Positions 55,400 to 64,000 of a DNA stretch of 64,000 bases are shown piece by piece. The stretch's first letter is position 1; every line of letters begins with the position of its first letter. Made by a program: the position numbers and the translations under genes. Source of the DNA: Mesodorylaimus sp. YZB2_4 (lineage: Eukaryota > Nematoda > Enoplea > Dorylaimida > Dorylaimidae); contig JASANH010001263.1 of the NCBI GenBank assembly GCA_030248295.1, positions 186,001-250,000 on the forward strand. Direction: 5' to 3'. Below the pieces are notes generated by a model. It saw nothing but the letters and a program-made list of their open reading frames with translations. It was not told the origin of the DNA and searched no databases.

Positions 55400-56463
55400 A
55401 GCGTGCGAGGTCTTCCTTTTTTTTCGGCGAAACCAAGTTACTACAGTAGAAGTATCAAGTCGCTACATCTGATCGCGACCACTGCTTCTGTGGAAAGCTG
55501 TAATAAGGGTAGTTTTAGAAAGCTTCTGTTTGCTTCAGCTTTCTAGCCGAGTCGATTTATTCATTCATTGCATTCATTCATTGAACATTCATTCATTGCA
55601 TTGCAGCAATGAACGAAATGAGCAGTACGACAGAGAAAGAATTGGTCAACTCACCAACCAAATATTTCTTGTTCTGATGACAAGCATGTTCCAGACATAA
55701 GCACACTTCACATTCCGAAAGCTTTTTCTCGTCCCGGTCCCCGCCGACGTTGCCTCCAGCCCCGAAAAACCCCGAAGGCCATCCCCGACCCCGAAAAAAT
55801 CACCCCTGGTCGAACGCTGCTCCACGGTCACCGTCAATGTTTTGTCCAAACTCGAAACCGCGTCGCCGCTCTTTTTCTCTCCTAAATGAGATCTGTAGAC
55901 AAGACGAGTTGCCAAAGGAATCAGGCAATCTGTTGCATGCAGAATGATGCAAGGCCACCGCCGAATTCGCCTTTGCCGTCGTCTTAGCCCGATTTCTTGC
56001 CGATGCCACTTCCGCCGCCGAGCTTGCTGAACATCTTTCGCACGACCGACCGACACGCCCAACCGACCGCACCGAACGCTCTCTGGGCACCGAATGACTG
56101 TGGAAACGATAAGATGTTATGAAAGAGTGAAAAATGGCATAGTACAGGTCACTGCCGCGGGGATGGCTTGCATTGTTTCTACAGTGTACTGCAGTCGCAA
56201 AATGGACATTGTCGATCTCTCCCAATGAAAAAATACCTGTTATGCTGCTTTGTACATAAGAGGTATGTAATGAGTTATGCCAGAGACCAATCTTATACGC
56301 GCATCGGAGGAGGGGGCTCAATAGCAAGAGTTGCATTATAAAGATGCCAGCCATTTAAAACTGGTGTGAGAGAGTTCGACATTGCACCTTGCCGTCAGCT
56401 ATGACGCAGTTTGTCTGCTGCGGGCACATGGGCATGCTCAAATAAGTAAATGGACTGGTGTCC
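55400..56463. other. intergenic, nothing firmly recognised
   Basis: Short direct repeats of CATTCATTG lie at 55558-55605. On the minus strand near 56037 an ATG opens a short Gly/Lys frame (MFSKLGGGSGIGKKSG) ended by a stop. The longer minus-strand frames (55646-56062, 55800-56354) have no family features. Confidence 0.3.
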
Positions 56464-57262
56464 GGTCAATTGTTCGCCAACAGTTGTTCGCCAGCAATTA
56501 TTCGCTAGTTCATTTCTTCGTGAGCAATTGTTAGCTTAGGGCAATTGTAGGTAATGAAGACTATTGTTCGCGGAGACTATTGTTCGTTCGCCAATTGGTC
56601 ATCATCACTTGTGTAGTTAGCTGCCAGGGTCAGCAGGGTCGCTTCTACAACATGCTTCAGGCAGCTTTGGCTGGGCAACAATCGCTCGGTACCCGCCACG
56701 CTGTTATACTGTTCATACCGTACTCGTACCTGCCGCAATTAAAACGTTGCTAAAAAAGAGCGTTTTTTAGTGGTTGGTCAAGCTCTCGCATTATCATATA
56801 ACTGAAATTGGAAAATGAGATCATGATAGAGGGGAATGAGCACCTCATGGGAAGAATTTGTATTTAAAATTCTTGTCTCTTCTTGCCTACTGTATTCGGG
56901 AGTTGTTAGAAATCTGTTACTAAGCTCCTCTCACTTATATCTACCAGGTCGGACCCCTGTGAAACCCTATTGCCCTGTAGCAAGTGAGGAGTTACAATAT
57001 TCATTCAATTTTTTAAGAAGAAGTAATAATATCGCCTACTGTATGTACATACCCCTACCTCAGATTGTTTAGTTGAATGTGTGCGCTGAGAAAAAACTTT
57101 GTTTGTAAAGTCATATTATCTATCGTACATGGCGAATATTTGCATGTCGAACATTTGCTATGGCGAAGAATTTGCAGGCGAATAACTGCTGGCGAACCAT
57201 TGCGTGAGCGAACAACTGTTTAGGGAATAATTGCAGGCGAACCTGCTCGCGAACAATTGACC
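56464..57262. mobile_element. MITE-like element with GGTCAATTGTTCGC termini and internal word repeats
   Basis: About 800 bp. The left end GGTCAATTGTTCGCCAACAG is mirrored at the right end (GCGAACAATTGACC at 57249-57262). Variants of TTGTTCGCC / GGCGAACAA recur about ten times within the outer 110-160 bases at each end, in opposite orientation. The interior has a 78-codon frame (56836) without family features. Confidence 0.75.
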
Positions 57263-57497
57263 TAGACTCCAAGTAGACTACTCTGCTTGCAAGAACTTGA
57301 AAACTGGATGAAAGTCAAAAGAAACTGGCAATATCACACCGGAGAGGGCCGACGCGAGGAAAATAATCGGAAGAGAAGACGTGCAAGCAACAAGGCTGTT
57401 TTTCATCCTTGCGCATATTTCACCAAAGCGTTTACGCTAGTTCAAGAATACAGCAACCGCCATCTATTTTGCCGACCACCTTCAATCGTAACTGGAC

Positions 57498-58892
57498 CTA
57501 ATCAACTTCTTCAATAAAGTTCACCTTTCCGATGAAGAGGGGAGCCCGGGTGGACTGATGCAAAAGGGCAAAGATAAATGGATGATCAGCAATGACTGGG
57601 ATCGGCTGCGGGAGCGGCAGCGGCAGGCATACCGGAATTGTTACTATCGCGGTGGCAGCAGCTGCTTCGGTGCCGTTCTCGTTTACCTAAAAAGCTTGCG
57701 ATAGTCGAATCTTATCGTTGAGCAAGAGAGAATGAGAAAAGGGTCTACTTTTATGAATGCTTCGTGCATGACCTGGGACACTTTTAACCGCTGGTCGCTC
57801 AGCCGGCTCAAGTCAGCGTCATCTGTGAAAACGTGCTTTACGCCCAAGTCTTCCAAATATTCCTTCATGGAACTCCTGATCCGAATTGAAAATCGAGGAA
57901 GCTGTAAGGCAACCCTGCGAGGCTCGAGTTTCAGAGCTCGCAATCCACTGATTTCTCTTTCCAGCTCCTCAATTCCCTCGCGAGCTTCTGGTAAGATGAT
58001 CAAGAAGGACAGGTGGTTTTCATGGTACGGTATTTGGACAACGTGTGCCCGAGGGAGCTTGAAGTAGGGGTAATATCCAGTTGAACCGAAGAAGAGTACC
58101 TGCAGTAATGCGCAGTCATGCTAGGAGGAAGCTTCGGCGTCTGACATCAGGTCTTACTTGCTGTACTCTATTGTTCTTTCCAAAACTGTAGAATTCCTTT
58201 TTGTCCTTTAGAAGAAGCATTTCGTAATGCCAGGACGCCTTGAAATAAATGGCATTGACTAATACGGCTTGGCCATTTTTCAAGATCAATGGGCTTATCA
58301 AGTCGCGAATTCTATTCTCAGTGGCATTGGCAATCCAAGAATTGATATTTTTGGCCGCTGCTTCGGCGTTATTGAAATCCACTCTGTCTACCTCAGCTTT
58401 TCGACAGGACTTGGCATACGAGGAAAAGGCTCTTTTCAATTTAAAATTCTGATTCAGAAACAGACCATTCGCCAACTTCAGGGTGATGTTTCCGAGCGGC
58501 TTTTCCAACTGCTGTTGCAAAGATTCGTAAAAAGAGCGCTGGGTCGTCGCATCAAACAGAAGCTTGCTTAATTCTGCTTGACTCTGTCCCGAACTACCAT
58601 ATTCGAGCAGAGACAGAGCGAGAGCAACAGAAACTGGGGAGAACACGATGTTCTTGTCTGCATTGGACGACACGAGTTTCTCGTACAGGGCGGCTGAAAG
58701 CTGTAGCAATGGACTTTTTGCATTGTTATCGAACTCCAAATGACCGCCGCATTTTGCGCGTCGGCCATTAGTTGACGGAAAGAGATGAAGGACGCCTGAA
58801 ACAAACATCTTCTTGCGGATCCACATCAGCTCTCACAAGCTTTTATGCCACCACTGTGAAGTCTTACCAAGAAATATAATCAAGGCATGCAT
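57498..58892 (-). CDS. serpin, inhibitory type
   Basis: Four exons: complement(join(57498..57686,57749..58099,58158..58795,58868..58892)), 400 residues, the usual serpin length. It begins MHALIIFL, a short hydrophobic start that may be part of a signal peptide. Serpin motifs: NIVFSPVSVALALSLLEYGS, LANGLFLNQNFKL, FNNAEAAAKNINSWIANATE, VLVNAIYFKASWHYE and LPEAREGIEELE. In the last exon the reactive-centre hinge NENGTEAAAATA has the small residues needed for loop insertion, followed by ADHPFIF and FIGKV. By alignment with alpha-1-antitrypsin the P1-P1' bond falls at Val-Cys within IVTIPVCLPLPLPQPIPV, a long proline-rich loop. Inhibition of a serine or cysteine protease is expected, with a preference for a hydrophobic P1 site (inference). 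Confidence 0.93.
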
Positions 58893-59180
58893 TTTGATCG
58901 AGCACGCTAAAAAAAGACTTGTCAACTACGTCAGCTTGGAAACCCCCTGGCCCGACTTACTTTTGCAATAAGCAGGCGCTAGACTGTGGTCTTATCAACA
59001 TAGTCTTCTATTTTTTGGTGCTTTTAAACAAGCGGCAAATTTACATGCCATCAGTCCCCAGCATCCCAGGTCATTTAGGCTCTTTGTGGCAGAGGTGATA
59101 AATTTATTCGAACCTGCTCCTTGTCTGATGCAATGCCATTAGGGATTTAAAAATCTTTGTCACAAAAGCGTATTTGAAAG
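58893..59180. other. intergenic, serpin 5' flank
   Basis: Nothing recognised. Confidence 0.3.
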
Positions 59181-59189
59181 ACTTTTATT

Positions 59190-60890
59190 TTGGGTTGGAA
59201 AGAAAACCAAATGTTAATTTTCGGTACAAAAAGGAGAGTTGGAAATTACACGAGTGCCATCCCTTGACTTTCAAAGCACTGCAAGCAGTCGGATGCAGCT
59301 TGGTTGGATACATTTGTAAGCAGCAACTGTACAGTACGGGTAAGTATTTATTCCACTCACTTCCAGCAAAGCAGGGAGCAACCTGGTTATTCTCTTTTTG
59401 CGTCGTGCCCCCGGCGGTCACACAGCTGACACTTGGTCTGGAATCGGCATGCCTGACTGGTATGAGACTTTCACGCCCGTCCATGCTTCTTGCATTCTTC
59501 GCATCAATGCGTCGATTACCTGTTCCACTAATTTCAGTCTTTTTACCTAAAACGTGGGCCATTAAGCCGAATGCTTTTCATAGTGCTGCTGATTCATCCG
59601 TGGACGCGTTTGCCGATCCTAACTTTTGCCCTGGTTCCTACATTTGCATAGCGCATGCTTTGCGGATGCAATCATCTAGCGTAGGATTGGCTATGTCCAT
59701 ACTGCCCATCATTTGTCTCATTTGTGCGGATTTTGTAACCTCTCAGAAATTTTGATTTTACTCTGCTTTCTTGTTCTGCGTTCGTGGAATTACGAAATGC
59801 TTCCCTTGCTAATTGCTTTAGCTTGTTTGCAAACGCTCTCTGCAAACGCTCTCTACTGTTTCTCCTTCTCTGCGTATTCTTTGCTGAAAGTCCAAATCTC
59901 TTAGAGCAGCTGCACGATTCTCTGGGAATCTTTCGATAAACTGCTGACGATAATAGGCCAAAGTGGGTGGATTGGGAGCTCCACTCATGATGTTCCAGTA
60001 TGCTTTTTTTCTGACCCCATGACGGCAATATCTAGGAAATCGATTTTTGCTCGCTTGTCTGATTGTAAGCGGCAGGCAAACCTTTCAAAATCATCCAACC
60101 AGTCTGTTACGCTTTCATCGATGCTACCTCCAAATATGGGTGGTGTGCCTCCTAGATTGATTCTTCCTTAGAGACCCATCAAATTTCCTGGTTTGTTAGC
60201 CTGTGCGATACCATCCTGTACCTGCCTTACGGTGGCTTCTTCTACTCGGCTCTCAACTGCATGGCACTGCTCCATTCTGATGCCAGCTACTATCTCTGTA
60301 TGTACGTCTTGTCTTATGTGCCTGCGTTGCTGCGTTATGTTAGCTTGTCCTTCCTGGGCTATCTGTGCTATTTCGTTTAACTCTTGGCTAGGCACTATTT
60401 CCTCACCGCTTATTTGCTATCTTCTCCTCTTGCTGGTCCTCAACCGTACTTCTAAAGCTTGCCTCTTTGCTATCCTGCCCGTCTACTGTGCTGCTGAAGC
60501 TTGCCTCTTGGCTTCGCTTTTTCTTTTGTGTATCGTTGAAGCTGGCCTCTTGGCTTTGCTGATCCTTTACAATACTATGACACTTGTTTTCTGGTTCTGT
60601 TTTGTTTGGCTTTGCCTATACTTCCTTGTGCTCCGACCGTATGGGTCCTATTTCTCGTGGCCCTGTGGTTCCACTGACTTGCTCCTCCAAGGTTGTCCTA
60701 ATTGCTTGTCTCTGTATTTCCAGAAACTGCTCGTGTATGCGGGTTTTCTAACTGTTGCTAGTCTCGTATCTTGAACCCAGTAATTCCGCCTCTTGGCGTT
60801 TCTGTACAATAATAACTTGGATTTAGCTGCTTGTCTACGGAGCTCGTATCCCGTGTGCGGGTCACAGGTGTAATAATCGACAACTCGCAA
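59190..60890 (-). mobile_element. degenerate gag-like region of an LTR retroelement
   Basis: On the minus strand a charged coiled-coil-like frame (60395-60168: SQELNEIAQIAQEGQANITQ) is followed, after a stop and frame change, by SVTDWLDDFERFACRLQSDK near 60110, which resembles retroelement capsid segments. Near 59500 CEECKKHGRA and CQLCDRRGHDAKRE resemble zinc-knuckle nucleocapsid motifs. Upstream (60590-60430) the word S(Q/K)EASF repeats three times. Several stops interrupt the frames, so it is inactive. The relation to the protease fragment at 1-994 is unknown. Confidence 0.5.
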
Positions 60891-61079
60891 ACTTCGAAAC
60901 GTTTACTTGCTCGCACACATCAAACTCGGCAATTCAGTATGTGTGAAACATCATCGTAACTGATCACAGACGGGCCATTCTCGACCAATGTCCGCAATCG
61001 ATAATGGCAGTCAATAGCGGTCTATGTATGGTCCGTTGGTTTACATAGCGCAGCATGGAGTGGGCGAGGTGCGGCCTAA

Positions 61080-61255
61080 CAACACGAGGTACCGGCCTCG
61101 TGGCCTGGTGTGGGTTAGGCGTCTGCCTCTCACGCCAGGTACGCAGTTACGGGCGAGTGTTCGACTCGCGGGCCGGTAAATCATTTCGCGTAAAATGTGT
61201 CCCTTCACCCTCGAGTGCGCATAAGCGTTTGGTGATGTGGTAAAACAGGAACAGG
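61080..61255 (+). mobile_element. tRNA-derived SINE, family 2
   Basis: CGTGGCCTGGTGTGGGTTAG (A box), GTTACGGGCGAGTGTTCGAC (B box GTTCGACTC), then CATTTCGCGTAAAATGTGTC, CCTTCACCCTCGAGTGCGCA and TAAGCGTTTGGTGATG. Same order as 46630-46785. Confidence 0.8.
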
Positions 61256-61906
61256 GACAGGAACTAATACATACGCGAGCACGCACTTACGTACTTACGC
61301 TTACGCAGGGCATACAAGTACTGTACAGAGTCCATGCTTACAAGCTAGGAAAGGAACATCTACAATATTACAGAATCACATTTTTTCTGGACTGTTGCGG
61401 GGAATAGCTCGCTGCCTCATGCTACCCATGAGTGAATATTTATGGCCACTGCTCTCTGGCAAACCGACTACAAAGCCGGTGCTTGAACCCGTTTTCAGAT
61501 CGTGCCACCACAGAGACCACAAAGCGCAGGTCATTAGGGATTGCGTACTCGAGATGCTCAGGAGAACATTCGTTTACAAATGGTCACGGCAGCCCGTAGT
61601 CGAAACCAAGTATTCAGTTTGAGCTCATCTGTGAATAAGAGCATAAAGATAACATACCACCCTGATTTGATAAAACATTGGTTAGCGTTCACAGAGAAAA
61701 AGTTACAGAACCATATGGCGCCACGAGGCTGTGTTCACACCAAGAGCATGATTTGCTAGAAGAAAACGAAGAATCGATCGAGCCAAAAACTAATTACACA
61801 GGTGCATTGCGCATGGTCAAGCACAAAAAGCATGCGATGCAGCGACGACAGAAAAGGGTTTGGATGCCCATGGCAGCATTCGATCGAGTAATGTTCAAGT
61901 GTCCAG

Positions 61907-62696
61907 ATGAATATCGAAACTATAGCACGCCAGCTGGCCCTGCTAAGATTGAATAGCAGTGTGAATGGCCATTTCTGTTACTGGTCCAAGCGCCAGAGGG
62001 AAAGTGAGAGCAACAACGAGTGCTTTCTGACAGCTCCTCAAAAATCCACGAAGCAGGTAAAGTAACTAGAATCAAGCTAATATGGCTTTTGATCCAGTGA
62101 GACTGTGGATGTGAATGAACTGTACCTTTCACAGGACGTTCAATGGTCTGAAGGTTCGTCGATGAGCATCACCTGTCGAGAGAATGTTGAAAAAGCATTT
62201 GGATGTGACTCGGACCACGATGACGAGGACGTGGCTGAGTGGAAGGAAATACTCAAGCCCCCCACGCCACCTGATGGCTACATATGCCGGATATGTTACA
62301 AGCCAGGCCACTATATCAACTACTGTGAGCAGGTAACATTGTGTCTTTGGGACAAATAGCAGGTCTGGCTGCACAGGAAATCCATGACTTTGCAGGCACC
62401 GCCTCGATTCACCTTCCGAACACCTTACCAAGGCACAAAACGCTGTTTTGGTTTCTTTCAATGTTCAGACTGCCATAGGCAATGGATATCCCACAACTCA
62501 TGGGCAGAACTGGGGCAACAGTGTCGGAGGTGTAAGAAAGCAGTCTTCCCTGGAAAGCAGGTAAGCGAGGCCAATACAACTTTACCATGCCAGCTGAAGG
62601 CATATTTTACTGTTGCAGTTTCCGTTTCACCAAGTGCCACTCAGACTACTCAAAGCAGCCCGCAAAAAGACTCACCTTTTCTTGAACCGTGATTGA
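61907..62696 (+). CDS. ZCCHC24-like zinc-finger protein (CCHC knuckle plus 3CxxC domain)
   Basis: Four exons, all phase 0: join(61907..62056,62135..62332,62396..62560,62619..62696), 196 residues. A Glu/Asp-rich middle (DSDHDDEDVAEWKEILKPP) precedes a CCHC zinc knuckle ICRICYKPGHYINYC. Across an intron lies a 3CxxC-type domain: TPYQGTKRCFGFFQCSDCHR, QWISHNSWAELGQQCRRCKK and AVFPGKQ, which closely follows the ZCCHC24 block ([20 protein letters not shown]). 3CxxC domains occur in ZAR1/ZAR2 and ZCCHC24, which bind RNA in oocytes or are little studied. The last exon here (FPFHQVPLRLLKAARKKTHL) does not contain the final CxxC pair of ZCCHC24. The N-terminal exon is predicted from frame and splice signals only, and overlaps another open frame, so the start is uncertain. 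A partial inverted copy lies at 39040-39285. Confidence 0.75.
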
Positions 62697-64000
62697 GAAA
62701 CTGGATGTCGGCTTGGACCTCTACTTGCTGCATGCTGAGGGAAGGTCATCAAAGCGCCCCTTGGCAGATGAGACGACGGATAACTGTTTTGTCTACCATG
62801 TTCAATGTGGTAACGAAACTGGTTCACATTGTCTGACGGTCCTGTCGCCTTTTTTGGGCAGCAATAAAAACCACTGTAATTTGAGCAGACAGACTCACAA
62901 TTCAGGTGGACACCCCTTCGGCTAGACGAAGCTGCCAAACTGGTCCCCATTGATTTCTTGCATGCATTGTACCATGACTGCATTTTGCGTGTTCTGACAA
63001 AACTAGCAAAACGAGTCCTCTAATCTGGTTCAAAGAACTCAGCCAACGAAGGATGGAATGCAAATAACTCGAATTTACAAAGCCATCTGACAATCAATAC
63101 AAATTCGACGTCCAGACACAATGCTGGCATCTAGGATTTTGACGCCTTGTTCCACCTCGTTTGCATTTAATGGTTTTGTATTTCAGTGAGAAGGCGAGGA
63201 AAGCAAACCTGGTTTTTCCGCTTTTCGGATACTCAAGGTGTGGCGTTTTTTACTGCTAGCGAAGGGTACCATTTGTGCAAAGACTGGCTTACTCATAGCA
63301 CGCAACCAAATCAGACAGGCCTGAAAACGGACATATACGCACAACATTCGCACCTAGCCAATAAGCTGATTCAAGCCGATTTAACAGCTTATTCACAACG
63401 GCTCTTGGCCTAAGATCAGTTAGTACCTCCAATTACGAGGTGGTGTGGGAAAGAGGACGGAAATAGTGACCAAGAATCACGCAATTAGGATTACAGTTAG
63501 CAGAAAAGCTTGAAAACTCGTTAGTATTTGATCAAGTCTACGCTCACTTTACGTCATCCCTTCCAGTTTTACAAACGAAACTGTTCTCACAATTGGACCT
63601 GCTATGAATTTTAGCGCTGTGGATTGGTTTTGTCGTGGGTGTTCTAGAGCCTATAAAAACGACGGCCCAGCCGGGACACGTTTGGTCTCATTAAAAGGAA
63701 ACTATTGGGTAGAAGTGGGGCGGTCGTCAGCTAGGAGACATCGATCACACCTTTCCTACCTCCGAGTGACAGGTGAAAGGTCGGAGATGGACACACAGTC
63801 TCTGCAAAATAGTGCGCTGTGACAAGATCTATGGTCGAGGGAGGAAAGGAAAGAAACGGAGGGAAGATTGAGTAGCCGGCACTGATTGTGCGCCTTTGTC
63901 TACTTCTAAGTTACCTGGAGCTAGTTAGCGATGGCTGGAGGTAGATACTGGCGCTCGCTAGGGCAATAATCGATACTTCTCCATACCCACCTTGTGCTCT
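62697..64000. other. downstream region, nothing firmly recognised
   Basis: Short frames at 63186-63413 and 63604-63822 have no motif that I recognise. No terminal repeats found before the window edge. Confidence 0.3.

Noticed and set aside
61140-61200. Second candidate tRNA gene
   Set aside because: Same reason: it belongs to SINE family 2, with a matching body at 46630-46785.
61678-61956. 92-codon plus-strand frame upstream of the ZCCHC24-like gene
   Set aside because: Partly protein-like (KKHAMQRRQKRVWMP) but overlaps the chosen first exon in another frame and has no good splice link. Left as an alternative N-terminal region.

Overview
This window is from an animal nuclear genome. Genes are split into many short exons with GT-AG introns, most of them 45-250 bp, and the proteins have clear metazoan orthologues (PPP1CB, EHBP1, BROX, LCLAT1, PSMG1, BiP, SLC6). 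A major-sperm-protein (MSP) domain gene, several TTBK/casein-kinase-1-like kinases and a divergent extra PP1-type phosphatase point to a nematode or close relative, because these families are expanded and sperm-associated in nematodes. The taxon is an inference; I see no rRNA or spliced-leader gene that would settle it.

Layout. 1-3.7 kb: a truncated retroelement protease abutting a broken partial copy of BROX, then a TTBK-like kinase (-). 5.1-6.9 kb: PPP1CB orthologue (+). 7.7-11 kb: a MITE, then intact BROX (-), divergent from LCLAT1-like acyltransferase (+), followed by PSMG1-like (+) and a Ly6/quiver-type GPI protein (+). 16.6-20.5 kb: EHBP1 (-). 22.7-30 kb: two tandem BiP-like HSP70 genes (-) with identical intron positions; only the upstream copy keeps an ER-retention tail. 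31.7-33.4 kb: an intron-containing GAPDH pseudogene (-). 33.8-35 kb: divergent PP1-like phosphatase (+). 40.3-42.8 kb: MSP-domain gene and TTBK-like kinase copy A (+). 45-47.9 kb: SLC6 transporter (+). 48.4-49.6 kb: an unrecognised charged-protein gene (-). 54-55.2 kb: TTBK copy B (-), an inverted, apparently identical copy of A. 57.5-58.9 kb: an inhibitory-type serpin (-). 59.2-60.9 kb: degenerate gag-like retroelement sequence. 61.9-62.7 kb: ZCCHC24-like zinc-finger gene (+).

The rest is accessory DNA. There are two tRNA-derived SINE families, at least five non-autonomous elements with terminal inverted repeats (one nested structure fills a BiP intron), two perfect hairpins, and several partial gene duplicates in inverted orientation (BROX, ZCCHC24-like, MSP, TTBK). 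Inverted duplication is the recurring theme. The most notable example is the kinase pair: exons and introns look identical over about 1.45 kb while the flanks have diverged, which suggests gene conversion. Exon coordinates were built by hand from splice signals, reading-frame continuity and family alignment from memory; no search was run.
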